Assembly (NCBI RefSeq): GCF_003932715.1
Contig: NZ_CP020700.1
Location: 4,114,501 to 4,178,500 of the forward strand
Direction: 5' to 3'
From: Streptomyces tsukubensis
GTDB taxonomy: Bacteria; Actinomycetota; Actinomycetes; Streptomycetales; Streptomycetaceae
DNA: 64,000 nucleotides
The notes below the pieces were generated by a model. The model was not told the origin of the DNA and ran no database searches. It worked only from the letters and a program-made list of their open reading frames with translations. The position numbers and the translations under genes are program-made. The first letter of the stretch is position 1; each line of letters begins with the position of its first letter. This document shows positions 7,605-15,624 of this stretch, one piece after another.

Positions 7605-9143
7605 ATGCAGAAACGACGGGTCCTTGCGCCCGCCCTTGCCGTCGGCGTGCTGGCAGGTCTCGCCCCGGCCCTCGGTGCCGCCCCCGCGATCGCCGCCCCC
7701 GCCGACGCGGGGACGCAGCAGACCGCCCCGGACTGGAAGCGGTGCGATCCGCCGCTGCCCGCATCCGCCCGGTGCGCCACGCTCAAGTTGCCGCTGGACT
7801 ACCGCAAGCCCGGCGGCCCCACCGTCGACGTCGAGATCTCCCGCCGTACCGCGGGCGACCCGGACCTGCGCCGGGGCATCCTCCTCCTCAACCCGGGCGG
7901 CCCCAGCGGCTCCGGGCTCGGCATGCCGTGGGACACCGAGGCGCCGCTGCCGAAGGCGGTCACCGACCGGTACGACGTGATCGGCTTCGACCCCCGCGGT
8001 GTCGGTGCCAGCACCCCCCTCACCTGCGAGCTGCCGCCGGAGCAGCGGCAGCCGTGGCTTCCGTACAAGCCCGAGACCTTCCAGCGGACCGTGACGGAGT
8101 TCCGGGGCGTCGCCGAGAAGTGCCGGGCGAAGTACGGGGACGACATCCTCCACTTCAACACCCGCAACACGGCCCGGGACATGGACGCCATCCGTGCCGC
8201 GCTCGGCGAGCGGAAGACCAGTTTCCTGGGGTACTCGTACGGCACGTATCTGGGCGCCGTCTACGCCGAGATGTTCCCGCACCGCACCGACCGCATGGTG
8301 CTGGACAGTGCCGTCGACCCCGATCTGGCCTGGCAGAAGGACACCCATCTGTACGCCACGGAGGGGCAGCGCGCCTTCAGCCGCTGGACGGAGTGGGCGG
8401 CGAAGAACGCCGACCGGTACGGTCTCGGCACCACGCCCGCTGAGGTGTCCCGTACCTTCTGGAAGCTGGTCCGGCAGGCCGACCGCAAGCCGGTCCTCAT
8501 CGGCGAGCACCGCTACGACGGCGCACAGCTCCGCTCGGCCCTGCGGCCGGCCTTCTACTCGCTGAAGGAAGCGTCCGAACTGGTGGTCTCGGTGCGGAAG
8601 GCGGCGGCGGGCGAGACCGTGCCGGGCTTCCCCGGCGCCGGTATGGCCATGGACGACAACGGCCACTCCTCCTTCACCGCCATCACCTGCGGCGACGCGC
8701 CCTGGACCCGTAACGTCCAGGGCTACCGCGCCGCCGCCGAACGGAACGCCGCCCGCTACCCCCTCTACGGCGACCATGCGTTCAACGTCACGCCCTGCAC
8801 CTTCTGGGACAAGCCCGTGGAGAAGCCCACCCGGGTGCGGAACGGCGTCGGCGCGCTGATCCTCCAGAACGAGTGGGACTCGCAGACCCCGCTCATCGGC
8901 GCGCAGGGGCTGCGGTCCCATATGAAGAACGCCCGTCTGGTGACGGTCGACGAGGGCGAGGGCCACGGGGTGTACCAGGCCAAGCGGAGCGCCTGCGCGG
9001 ATGATCTGACGACGGCCTATCTGGTCGGCGGCACCCTGCCCGCGAAGGACGTGACCTGCGCGAAGGACCCGGCCCCGGCCGGCGGTTCCGCGGAGCCGGT
9101 CCACCCGGCGATCGCGGAAGCGGCCCCGGGCACCTTGCGCTGA
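7605..9143 (+). CDS. Secreted S33-family tripeptidyl aminopeptidase
   Basis: 512 residues from the ATG at 7605, with a GGAG upstream. A classic signal peptide (MQKRRVLAPALAVGVLAGLA, cleavage near AIAAPA) is followed by an S33 alpha/beta hydrolase: NPGGPSGSG oxyanion region, FDPRGVGAST, nucleophile Ser211 in GYSYGTYLG, Asp in NEWDSQTP and His in EGHGVYQA. The paired cysteines expected in the mature enzyme (DWKRCDPPLP, TCGDAPW, CTFWDKP, DVTCAKD) are present. It lies 288 bp after a paralogue on the same strand. It should act outside the cell on peptides. The last codons fall in a 32-bp tandem duplication. Confidence 0.92.
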   Translation: MQKRRVLAPALAVGVLAGLAPALGAAPAIAAPADAGTQQTAPDWKRCDPPLPASARCATLKLPLDYRKPGGPTVDVEISRRTAGDPDLRRGILLLNPGGPSGSGLGMPWDTEAPLPKAVTDRYDVIGFDPRGVGASTPLTCELPPEQRQPWLPYKPETFQRTVTEFRGVAEKCRAKYGDDILHFNTRNTARDMDAIRAALGERKTSFLGYSYGTYLGAVYAEMFPHRTDRMVLDSAVDPDLAWQKDTHLYATEGQRAFSRWTEWAAKNADRYGLGTTPAEVSRTFWKLVRQADRKPVLIGEHRYDGAQLRSALRPAFYSLKEASELVVSVRKAAAGETVPGFPGAGMAMDDNGHSSFTAITCGDAPWTRNVQGYRAAAERNAARYPLYGDHAFNVTPCTFWDKPVEKPTRVRNGVGALILQNEWDSQTPLIGAQGLRSHMKNARLVTVDEGEGHGVYQAKRSACADDLTTAYLVGGTLPAKDVTCAKDPAPAGGSAEPVHPAIAEAAPGTLR

Positions 9144-9199
9144 CGCGAGCACCGGCCCCGGGCACTCTGCGCTGACCCGAGCACCGGCCCCGGGCCCGT
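9124..9199. repeat. 32-bp tandem duplication over a stop codon
   Basis: Units begin at 9124, 9156 and 9188 (the third is partial), each opening with CCCCGGGC. The first unit contains the peptidase's last codons and TGA stop; the second is a non-coding near-copy with a few substitutions. This looks like a recent slippage event. Confidence 0.75.
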
Positions 9200-9226
9200 C
9201 CGCAGCCGTGCGGTACGGGCGCGGGG
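9188..9226. terminator. Hairpin between convergent genes
   Basis: CCCCGGGCCCGT pairs imperfectly with ACGGGCGCGGGG around a loop. It sits between the 3' ends of the rightward peptidase and the leftward YwqK/HEAT-like gene, so it can serve both. Confidence 0.5.
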
Positions 9227-9233
9227 CCCGTCC

Positions 9234-11897
9234 TCACTCCTGCTCGGGGAGCGCCCGCAGCAGTTCGGCCGTGCACGGCAGGTTGTTGTAGCGGAGCACC
9301 TCGTTGAAGTCGACGTTGATCACGCTGCCGTCACCTGCGTGCGCGGCGACCGCCAGGACCACCCGGCGCTGGTCGGCCGTGAGCGGGGCGCCGTCCTGGT
9401 AGGCCTCCTCGGGGAAGACGATGTCGAGCAGGGACCGGGCCAGGGAGGGGGCGGTGAACGAGTTCGCCCCGTCCAGCAGGGCGCACATCTCGTCCAGACA
9501 GCCCTGGGAGTGCTCGGGCGGCAGCTGGGACAGCACGTCGAGCGCATCGGCGGACGCGGAGCCCTCCGCGAACCAGTGCGCCCCGTAGCCGTCCAGGCCG
9601 GTGGTGTCGCCGACGGCGGAGGTGAGCAGCGGCAGCGCGTTCGGCAGCGGGTTCCCGCCGATCCGGACCCAGGTCAGCGCGGCGCAGAAGGCGAGCAGCG
9701 GATCCTCGTCCCCGAGGAACGGCTCCACCAGGGCTCGGGTCTCGTCGCCGGGCGCGAGGCCCAGGCAGAGCAGCAGATCACCGAGGTTCTCCCGGTCCCG
9801 CTCGCCGCCTTCCGGTGCGGCCTCGGCGGCGAGACGGTCCCGCAGGGCGGCCGCGGCGGCCTCGCCCGGGGCGGCGGCCAGCAGATGGAACGCGGTCTGC
9901 TGGGCCTCCCGGGAGATGCCGGGGCCCCCGGCGGCGAGCCGGGCCCACGTCGGAGTCGCGGCGCCGAGCCGGGTGCAGATCTCGTGGTAGGCGGGCTCCA
10001 CGCCGTTCTTCCCGAAGAAGTCCGCGGGATCCTCCGCCCCGGCGGCCTCGGCGTACAGCCTCTTCAAATCCCCGGCGGCACCCAGGCTGCCGTCCCGGGT
10101 GACGACATGCAGCAGGAAGTTCAGCAGGTCCTCTTCCTCGGGCCGGGCCTCCAGCAGCGCGATCACGAACCGCAGCGCCGGACCGGCGATCTCGGAGATC
10201 GTGTGCTGGTGCAGCACGGTGTCCCAGATCGTGCCCAAGGCGTGGCCGGAGGCGAGCGGGTCCGGAACGGCGAGCCCCTTGAGCAGGAAGGGGAAAGCGT
10301 CACTGCCGCCGAAGAAGGTCTCGTAGTCACTCCACTCGACGTCGTCGACGCCCGCGAGGGCCTCCGGCACCGGCATGGTCCGCCAGGCGTGCACGGCGTG
10401 CGCGAACTGCCCCAGGTCGCCGCTGCGCCGTACCTCCAGCCCCTCGAAATCGGTCACGGCGCGTTCGGTGCCGTCCGGGCCGTCGACGCCGTACAGCTTC
10501 CACCGCCCCACCGGCCCGCCCCGGAGACCCGGCAGGACCGCGCCCTCCGCGATCACCGCGCCGGAGGCGTCCAGACCGCGCCACCACTCGACCGGCTCGT
10601 CGTCCACCACGATCTCGGACGGTACGACTTCGGCCAGGCGCGTCCCGTCCTCGTCGAACCACACCTCGGACACCAGGTCCTCGCCCCGCGTGGTGCGCTC
10701 GACCTTCACGGCACCGTCCTTGGAGAAGCGCCGCTGGACGAACGCGCCATCGTTTTCGGGCAGTGCCTCGGTCTCTTTCTCCAGTTGCCCCCGGTCGTAC
10801 TTCCGGTACAGCAGGACCATGCCGTCGGGGCCGTACGTCCACTCCTCGGACGGCCACTCGTGCCGCCACGCCACCCACTCGCGGCGCCGGGCCGGGCGGC
10901 CGTCCCTGAACTCGACCACGATCGGCTCGACCCGCGCCTCGCTGAACGACATGTCCTTCCACAGCCGCCAGGTGCCGAGGGCGGCGCCGGTCGCCGGGTC
11001 GACCTCACCGACGGCCCACGACTTCAGACCCGCGATCCACACGGCGTCGTCCGGGACGACCTCCAGCCGCTCGGGCTCGTCGCGCGGATCCGTGAATTCG
11101 CCCCGGGGCGCGCCGGTGTCCCCGCTCAGCAGCCGCAGGGCGAGGGCGGACCGCCCCTCGGAAGCGGCGTGCAGCGCGGCGCCCGGCGAGCTGCCGAGCC
11201 CGAGGGCGAGACACTCCTCCACCGCCCGCTCGTCCCCGGCCAGGTCCGCCTCGACGAGCGGATTGCCCTGGCAGCCGGCGGTCGTGTTGATCCGGGCCAG
11301 CTGCTTGCCTTCGAGGTCGTAGTACTCGGCGGCCTTGAACCGGCCGTCGCTCTCCCAGAACCGGTGCAGCCCGACCTTCGGCTCCTCACCGCCCGGCTTG
11401 AAGCGCTGGAAGTACCAGTGCCGGTGCCGGGTGGCGTGCTGGGCGCCCTCCGGCACACCGGCAGGGAGGGGAGGTATCGGCTCCCCGTCGAGATCGACCT
11501 CGGATCCGTCGGCGGTGTAGAAGCGCTGCCGGACGAAGTACCCGTCCTCGTCGAAGTCCTGGACCAGACGCCGGATCGACTCCGGCAGCTCGGCCATGAC
11601 GGTCTCCTGGGACGGGGCGTCCGCGCGGTGGAGCACCATGGTGGTCCGCTTCCCGTCCTCCCACGGCCCTTCGCTCGCGACGGATCCGTCGTCGTGGTAG
11701 CGGAATTGCGGCCCGTGCATCTTCCCGTCGACCCAGGTGCTGGTCTCGACGAAGGTCCCGTCGGCCCGCCAGCAGCGCCACTCCCCGGTCTTCCCCCGCT
11801 CCCCGGTCGCCCCCAGGGTCCACCCCGGCTCCTCCTCGTCCCACCCGGCCTCGGCGGGCACGCCGTCCGGTCTGCCGGGGGTGGTGGCTTCGTCCAT
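9234..11897 (-). CDS. Large protein with YwqK/MORN-like and HEAT-like repeats
   Basis: 887 residues from the ATG at 11897, chosen because GAGGAG lies 7 nt upstream; the ATG at 11903 is too close to that site. The N-terminal half has MORN/YwqK-type strands (GEWRCWRADGTFVETSTWVDG, FRYHDDGSVASEGPWEDGK, WFDEDGTRLAEV). The C-terminal half is alpha-helical with HEAT-like pairs (LLLCLGLAPGDETRALVEPF, LLAFCAALTWVRIGGNPLPN). No signal peptide or membrane helix. YwqK-type repeats are sometimes labelled antitoxin-like, but I see no toxin partner. The function is unknown; such scaffolds usually bind proteins. Confidence 0.8.
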   Translation of the reverse strand: MDEATTPGRPDGVPAEAGWDEEEPGWTLGATGERGKTGEWRCWRADGTFVETSTWVDGKMHGPQFRYHDDGSVASEGPWEDGKRTTMVLHRADAPSQETVMAELPESIRRLVQDFDEDGYFVRQRFYTADGSEVDLDGEPIPPLPAGVPEGAQHATRHRHWYFQRFKPGGEEPKVGLHRFWESDGRFKAAEYYDLEGKQLARINTTAGCQGNPLVEADLAGDERAVEECLALGLGSSPGAALHAASEGRSALALRLLSGDTGAPRGEFTDPRDEPERLEVVPDDAVWIAGLKSWAVGEVDPATGAALGTWRLWKDMSFSEARVEPIVVEFRDGRPARRREWVAWRHEWPSEEWTYGPDGMVLLYRKYDRGQLEKETEALPENDGAFVQRRFSKDGAVKVERTTRGEDLVSEVWFDEDGTRLAEVVPSEIVVDDEPVEWWRGLDASGAVIAEGAVLPGLRGGPVGRWKLYGVDGPDGTERAVTDFEGLEVRRSGDLGQFAHAVHAWRTMPVPEALAGVDDVEWSDYETFFGGSDAFPFLLKGLAVPDPLASGHALGTIWDTVLHQHTISEIAGPALRFVIALLEARPEEEDLLNFLLHVVTRDGSLGAAGDLKRLYAEAAGAEDPADFFGKNGVEPAYHEICTRLGAATPTWARLAAGGPGISREAQQTAFHLLAAAPGEAAAAALRDRLAAEAAPEGGERDRENLGDLLLCLGLAPGDETRALVEPFLGDEDPLLAFCAALTWVRIGGNPLPNALPLLTSAVGDTTGLDGYGAHWFAEGSASADALDVLSQLPPEHSQGCLDEMCALLDGANSFTAPSLARSLLDIVFPEEAYQDGAPLTADQRRVVLAVAAHAGDGSVINVDFNEVLRYNNLPCTAELLRALPEQE

Positions 11898-12033
11898 GGT
11901 CATGCTCCTCGTTCCTGCCCTGCCGCGTACCGCGTTCGGCCGCGCGCGAGTGAACCGTCCACCGATGTGCCCCCGTGGCCGCTTGTGCGTGCGATCGGTG
12001 ATGCGACGGGATGCTAGGCCCACCCACCGACAA

Positions 12034-12141
12034 GGCGGTACAGGGGTGGACTTCGACGGGTGCGGTGGTGGTGCGTCCGCAGATGCAGCAGGGGGCGGTG
12101 ACGGGGTCCGGGGGTTTGGCCAGGAGGCCTTCGAGGTTCAT
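12034..12141 (-). pseudogene. Truncated zinc-ribbon microprotein (copy 1 of the 54-aa gene)
   Basis: An ATG at 12141 overlaps the stop of the upstream microprotein (ATGA), exactly as the paralogue at 61472 does (GTGA). The first 34 or so residues (LEGLLAKPPDPVTAPCCICG, then TTTAPVEVHP) match that paralogue. Homology then ends abruptly near 12040, and the frame runs on into unrelated sequence upstream of the YwqK/HEAT gene. The last gene of the module (95-aa paralogue) is missing here. A deletion breakpoint near 12034-12040 is the simplest reading. Confidence 0.6.
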
Positions 12142-12395
12142 CCGACCCAGGTCCAGGCGGGTCCGGGGCGGGAGGCGCGTACGGCGACGGGCTGTTCGAG
12201 CCGGATCCCGTACGGCGCGACGATGAGCCTGCGGCGGCGGGCCCGGGCTTGGAGGATGGCCTGTGCCTGGTGTTGGTCGGGGCTGGTCCAGGGCCGGGTC
12301 CAGGGGTCGGTACGCGGTGGCGGTGCCGGGACGAGGGTTGGCGGGTTGAGGAGAGTCCGTAACCGGTTGAGGGCCCGGTGGATAGGGTTTCGCAT
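12138..12395 (-). CDS. Microprotein, paralogue of the 88-aa gene at 61209
   Basis: 85 residues, start ATG at 12395 after AAGGAG with a long 12-nt spacer, identical in layout to its paralogue. Basic N-terminus (MRNPIHRALNRLRTLLNPP), a Pro-rich middle, then WTRPWTSPDQHQAQAILQAR and a conserved end PAWTWVG. No cysteines and no signal peptide. The DQHQAQAIL helix and basic flanks suggest nucleic acid or protein binding, but the family is not known to me. It lies downstream of a three-hairpin leader and overlaps the next gene by 4 bp. Confidence 0.72.
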   Translation of the reverse strand: MRNPIHRALNRLRTLLNPPTLVPAPPPRTDPWTRPWTSPDQHQAQAILQARARRRRLIVAPYGIRLEQPVAVRASRPGPAWTWVG

Positions 12396-12431
12396 ACGAC
12401 GGATCAGCTCCTTGCGTAGCTGGTCGGTTGA

Positions 12432-12574
12432 GCCCCGACGGACCGTTGCTGCGGTCTGTCGGGGCGTTTGTGTGTACGTGGCTTGGGCGGTCCCGGCCCC
12501 GTGCCGGGGGTCGTATGCGGGGCCGGGACCTGTGTCCCGTACGCGGGGCATTGGGGGCTGCGGCGCGTACGGGA
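12432..12574 (-). ncRNA. Three-hairpin intercistronic RNA element, copy 1
   Basis: Between the 60-aa and 85-aa genes lie three strong stems, in transcript order: 12574-12535 (arms CCCGTACGCG/CGCGTACGGG), 12530-12489 (13-bp perfect arms GGTCCCGGCCCCG/CGGGGCCGGGACC) and 12465-12432 (14-bp arms with one mismatch). All three recur in the same order in copy 2 (61027-61173). In the third stem one pair is C-G here and U-A there, so pairing is kept while sequence changes. It could be a tandem attenuator/terminator or a structured leader. Confidence 0.5.
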
Positions 12575-12578
12575 GCCT

Positions 12579-12761
12579 TCAGCGGCCGGTGCGCTGGGGG
12601 ATCTTGCGCGGGGCCGGGCACTCGGGATGCGCGTAGAGGGAGGGCCGCGCCCCGGACGCGGAGAACCCGAGCATCACGAGGTTCTCCTCGGACCGCTCGA
12701 CCGGCCGGTCGCAGTAGACGCAGTACTCGGGATCCGGAACGGCGGCGGGCTCATTGCCCAT
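12579..12761 (-). CDS. Zinc-ribbon-like microprotein (paralogue of the 61-aa gene at 60837)
   Basis: 60 residues. Core PEYCVYCDRPVERSEENLVM, then GFSASGARPSLYAHPECPAP and PRKIPQRTGR. The CxxC pair plus a downstream HPEC give four possible zinc ligands. The paralogue at 60837 keeps all of them. The ATG at 12761 overlaps the end of the upstream gene by 11 bp, and the same 11-bp overlap occurs in copy 2, so coupling is conserved. Function unknown. Confidence 0.75.
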   Translation of the reverse strand: MGNEPAAVPDPEYCVYCDRPVERSEENLVMLGFSASGARPSLYAHPECPAPRKIPQRTGR

Positions 12762-12975
12762 GGTCGTCCTCCGGGCTGTGTCGGCAGCGGGGGCAGCGGC
12801 AGGGCGGGAAGCGCAGCGGCTCGGGTGGGAGGTCGCGGGCGGCGTCGGCATGGACGACCGTGTGCGGTCCCCAGGTCCGGCCCGAGTCCCGGGAGACACG
12901 AAGCGTCATCAGAACTCTCTGTCCGCCGTCCGGAGGGCACCTGCCGGACAGTCGGCCGTCGTCGGTGATGGTCAC
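12751..12975 (-). CDS. Cys-rich microprotein with an Asp-box-like motif, copy 1
   Basis: About 74 residues from a GTG at 12975; a GTG-free longer form from an ATG at 13029 (92 aa) is also open and neither has a strong ribosome site. The core LMTLRVSRDSGRTWGPHTVV is shared with the gene at 60644. SRDSGRTW fits the Asp-box pattern (SxDxGxTW). The C-terminus CRCPRCRH is a compact metal-binding-like cluster. It is the first gene of the leftward microprotein set and diverges from the XRE regulator; only about 60-120 bp separate the two. Confidence 0.65.
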   Translation of the reverse strand: MTITDDGRLSGRCPPDGGQRVLMTLRVSRDSGRTWGPHTVVHADAARDLPPEPLRFPPCRCPRCRHSPEDDHGQ

Positions 12976-13092
12976 GGAAACACGATGGACCGGACACGCT
13001 CCGTTGCGCGGCGTCGCTGAAGGCGACATTCCGGCGGCATGGAAGGCGTCAAATCGGTGTCATTGCCGGGTCGGTGGGCGTACCGTGCTCGC

Positions 13093-13869
13093 ATGGCGAC
13101 CCCGAACAGCGCGCTCCGGGCGGTCCGTATGGGCCTGCTCATGTCCCAGGACGACTTCGCCCGCGCGGTCCGCGAGGCCGGAATCCGCGCAGGCCAGCCC
13201 AACGATGCCAACAAGCGCCTGGTCCAGAGATGGGAGTCGGGCACGACCACCGCACCACGCGCCGTCTACGCCCGTGCCCTCGAAGCGGTCACCGGACTGC
13301 CCATCGACGCCCTCGGCTTCGACGGGATCGTGATAGCCCGTGTGACCGACACCGGACCCGCCGGAGACAGCGAGCCGAGCAGCCCCGGCACCTCACCGAC
13401 CGCACGGGCCACTCCTGCGGCCATGCCCCACAACGCCCCGGCCACGGCCCACCGCAACTACTCGGGCGTCTGGCTGTCCCGCTACGAGTACTACTCCAGC
13501 AGCCGTGACGCCACCCACACCGGACTGCACTATGTGGTGATCCTCCAGCACGGCGACCGTCTCACCGTCCGCAGCCTGCCCGGCTCCTCCGACTCCCCTC
13601 TCACCATCGACCTCCACGTCGACGGCCATGTCGTCACCGGCACCTGGACCGAGCAGACCGCAGCGGACGGCTACTACCGGGGCGCCCGCTACCACGGGGC
13701 CGTACAGCTCCTCGTCGAACCGACCGGCCGCCGCATGGCCGGCAAATGGGTCGGCTTCGGAAAGGACTTCGACATCAACACCGGCCCCTGGACACTGACC
13801 TTCGAAGACGCCTCCACCACGAAGGCCACCCTGGCCTCCTACGACAGAAAACCCGCCGCTGACAGCTGA
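13093..13869 (+). CDS. XRE-family regulator with a beta-rich C-terminal domain
   Basis: 258 residues from the ATG at 13093. Helix-turn-helix at about residues 5-70 (LRAVRMGLLMSQDDFARAVR, then QRWESGTTTAPRAVYARALE). A Pro/Ala/Ser linker (about 90-120) joins it to a beta-rich domain (NYSGVWLSRYEYYSSSRD, VVTGTWTEQTA, GYYRGARYHGAVQLLV, MAGKWVGFGKDFDINTGPW) that may bind a ligand or surface. It is divergent from the microprotein set, as the locus 2 regulator is from its own, although the two regulators differ in type. It likely controls that set; this is inferred from position only. Confidence 0.85.
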   Translation: MATPNSALRAVRMGLLMSQDDFARAVREAGIRAGQPNDANKRLVQRWESGTTTAPRAVYARALEAVTGLPIDALGFDGIVIARVTDTGPAGDSEPSSPGTSPTARATPAAMPHNAPATAHRNYSGVWLSRYEYYSSSRDATHTGLHYVVILQHGDRLTVRSLPGSSDSPLTIDLHVDGHVVTGTWTEQTAADGYYRGARYHGAVQLLVEPTGRRMAGKWVGFGKDFDINTGPWTLTFEDASTTKATLASYDRKPAADS

Positions 13870-13918
13870 CATCCCATGCCACTACGGGAACTTGCACCCC
13901 TGATCGGACGGAACTGAC

Positions 13919-14173
13919 GTGCTGGTTTTCGAGGTCAAGAACGACGAACTCATGGAGTCCGTCGACCGGCAGGCGGCCAGGGCCGGTGTCACGGACGCGG
14001 CTATCGTTTCCCTGAGCTGGGCGGCACCCTTCCTCGAAGTGGAGACCATCGTCGCGGAGGCCGATGTGGCCGCGGCGCCGGCGGATGTGCGCTCGGTGCT
14101 CACGAGCCTCGGCATCGACGAGGGCGATCTGACACGAGAGTTGTACACGGACGCCGTACGGGCGCGCCGGTGA
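13919..14173 (+). pseudogene. DUF296/CYTH chimeric remnant
   Basis: 84 residues from a GTG start. Residues 1-32 (LVFEVKNDELMESVDRQAAR, AGVTDAAIVSL) match the start of the DUF296 protein at 57941-58273. Residues 38-84 (FLEVETIVAEADVAAAPADV, LTSLGIDEGDL, ELYTDAVRARR) match the C-terminal end of the CYTH protein at 63503-64000. The middle of both is gone, including the DUF296 HLHEAH motif and the CYTH catalytic strands. This is a fusion made by deletion between two genes that flank the locus 2 module. The frame is open, so a product could be made, but neither activity is likely. Confidence 0.75.
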
Positions 14174-14191
14174 GCGGAAGGGTGACACGGC

Positions 14192-14677
14192 ATGGTGACC
14201 ATGGCTGTGACGGGGCATATGGACCTGACCGAGGAGAGTGTGGCTCTGGTCCGTGCTGCCCTGCGGGAACTGCTTGCCGGGCGGGGTAACGGGCTGACCG
14301 GGGTGTCGTGCATCGCGGCCGGTGCCGACAGCCTTTTTGCCGAGGCCGTGCTGGAAGCGGGCGGGCGGCTGGTGGTCGTCGTGCCGTCGCGGGACTACCG
14401 GGCGGCCAAGGTGAAGCCGGGGCACGCGGAGCTCTTCGACCGGCTGCACGGGGCCGCGGCCGAGGTCGTCGTCCTGCCGAACGAGACCGCCGACCGGACC
14501 GCCTACGAGTCCGCCAACCGTGAACTGCTGGCCCGCGCCGAGCGGCTCGTCGCCGTATGGGACGGCACGCCGCCCTCCGGGAAGGGCGGCGGCACCGCCG
14601 ATACGGTCCTCGAAGCGCAGGCTGCCGGTATCCCCGTGGACATCGTCTGGCCCGAAGGGGCAAGCCGACGCGGCTGA
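14192..14677 (+). CDS. SLOG-like Rossmann-fold protein
   Basis: 161 residues. MAVTGHMDLTEESVALVRAA, then GLTGVSCIAAGADSLFAEAV, GGRLVVVVPSRDYR, ERLVAVWDG and GGTADTVLEAQAAGIPVDIV form the order of the SLOG/DprA-LOG superfamily nucleotide-binding fold: a GHxxL start, a GADSLF turn and a GGTADTVLEA segment. The SLOG superfamily is thought to bind nucleotides or nucleotide-derived ligands. ATG at 14192 after GGAAGGG. It follows the DUF296/CYTH remnant by 18 bp and precedes a GT2 gene, so one operon is likely. Confidence 0.72.
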   Translation: MVTMAVTGHMDLTEESVALVRAALRELLAGRGNGLTGVSCIAAGADSLFAEAVLEAGGRLVVVVPSRDYRAAKVKPGHAELFDRLHGAAAEVVVLPNETADRTAYESANRELLARAERLVAVWDGTPPSGKGGGTADTVLEAQAAGIPVDIVWPEGASRRG

Positions 14678-14742
14678 GTGCAATGTGAACCTCTGGACAC
14701 GAGCGTCACCGAACTCCTGCGAGCCACCGCGTGAAGGGCACC

Positions 14743-15615
14743 ATGAATCCGACCCTCGGCGTGATCGTTCTGACCATGGGGGACCGTGAGCCGGAACTGC
14801 GCGCTCTTCTTGATTCGGTGGTCGGGCAGGACGGTGAGGCTGCCTCGGTGGTCGTGCTGGGGCAAGGTGTGGGGCTACCCGACTTGCCGGTCTGGGCGGA
14901 AGGTGTCGAGCTTCCGGAGAATCTCGGGGTCCCGGGCGGCCGGAACGCCGGGGTCGAGTGGCTGCGGCAGCACGGCGGCGTCGATGTGGTCGTGGTACTC
15001 GACGACGACGGGTTCCTCCCCCGGACCGACACCCTGCAACTGGTCAGGGAAGCATTTGCCGCCGAGCCCCGGCTGGGGATCGTGAGCTTCCGTATCGCCG
15101 ACGAGGAGGGCCTCACCCAGCGCAGGCACGTACCCCGCCTGGGTGCCTCCGATCCGTTGAGGTCCGGGCCGGTCACCACCTATCTCGGCGGGGGCCATGC
15201 CATCCGTATGAGCGTGATCGACGAAGTCGGGGAGTTCCCCGCCCCGTTCTTCTACGCGCACGAGGAGACCGACTTCGCCTGGCGTGCCCTGGACGCCGGT
15301 TGGGACATCCACTACCGCGCCGATATGGTGCTCCGCCATCCCCGTACCGAGGCGTCCCGGCATGCCGTCTACTACCGCAATACCGCCCGCAACCGGGTGT
15401 GGCTGGCCAAGCGCCGTCTGCCCGCGGTCCTGGTGCCGGTGTATCTGATGACGTGGGCGGCGTACACCATGAAGCAGAGGCCGCCGAGGGAGGGCCTCAA
15501 GGCCTGGTGGTCCGGATTCTTCGAAGGCGTACGCACTCCGTGTCCGCCCCGCAGGCCCATCCGATGGCGCACGGTCCGGCGGATGACCCGCCTGGGACGC
15601 CCACCGGTGATCTGA
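14743..15615 (+). CDS. Family 2 glycosyltransferase
   Basis: 290 residues from the ATG at 14743, chosen for the nearby GAAGGG; a GTG at 14731 has no ribosome site. GT-A fold: LGVIVLTMGDREPELRALLD, NLGVPGGRNAGVEWL, the metal-binding VVLDDDG, acceptor motif HEETDFAWRALDAGWDIHY, and NTARNRVWLAKRRLP. A hydrophobic segment near 225-245 suggests membrane association. It should transfer a sugar from an NDP-sugar to an unknown acceptor. It is the last gene of locus 1 and converges on a DUF5994 gene. Confidence 0.88.
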   Translation: MNPTLGVIVLTMGDREPELRALLDSVVGQDGEAASVVVLGQGVGLPDLPVWAEGVELPENLGVPGGRNAGVEWLRQHGGVDVVVVLDDDGFLPRTDTLQLVREAFAAEPRLGIVSFRIADEEGLTQRRHVPRLGASDPLRSGPVTTYLGGGHAIRMSVIDEVGEFPAPFFYAHEETDFAWRALDAGWDIHYRADMVLRHPRTEASRHAVYYRNTARNRVWLAKRRLPAVLVPVYLMTWAAYTMKQRPPREGLKAWWSGFFEGVRTPCPPRRPIRWRTVRRMTRLGRPPVI

Positions 15616-15624
15616 ACGGACTTC

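Noticed and set aside
9339..12017. 892-codon rightward frame opposite the YwqK/HEAT gene
   Set aside because: Composition (Gly/Arg/Pro/Val) and lack of a ribosome site mark it as a third-position-GC shadow.
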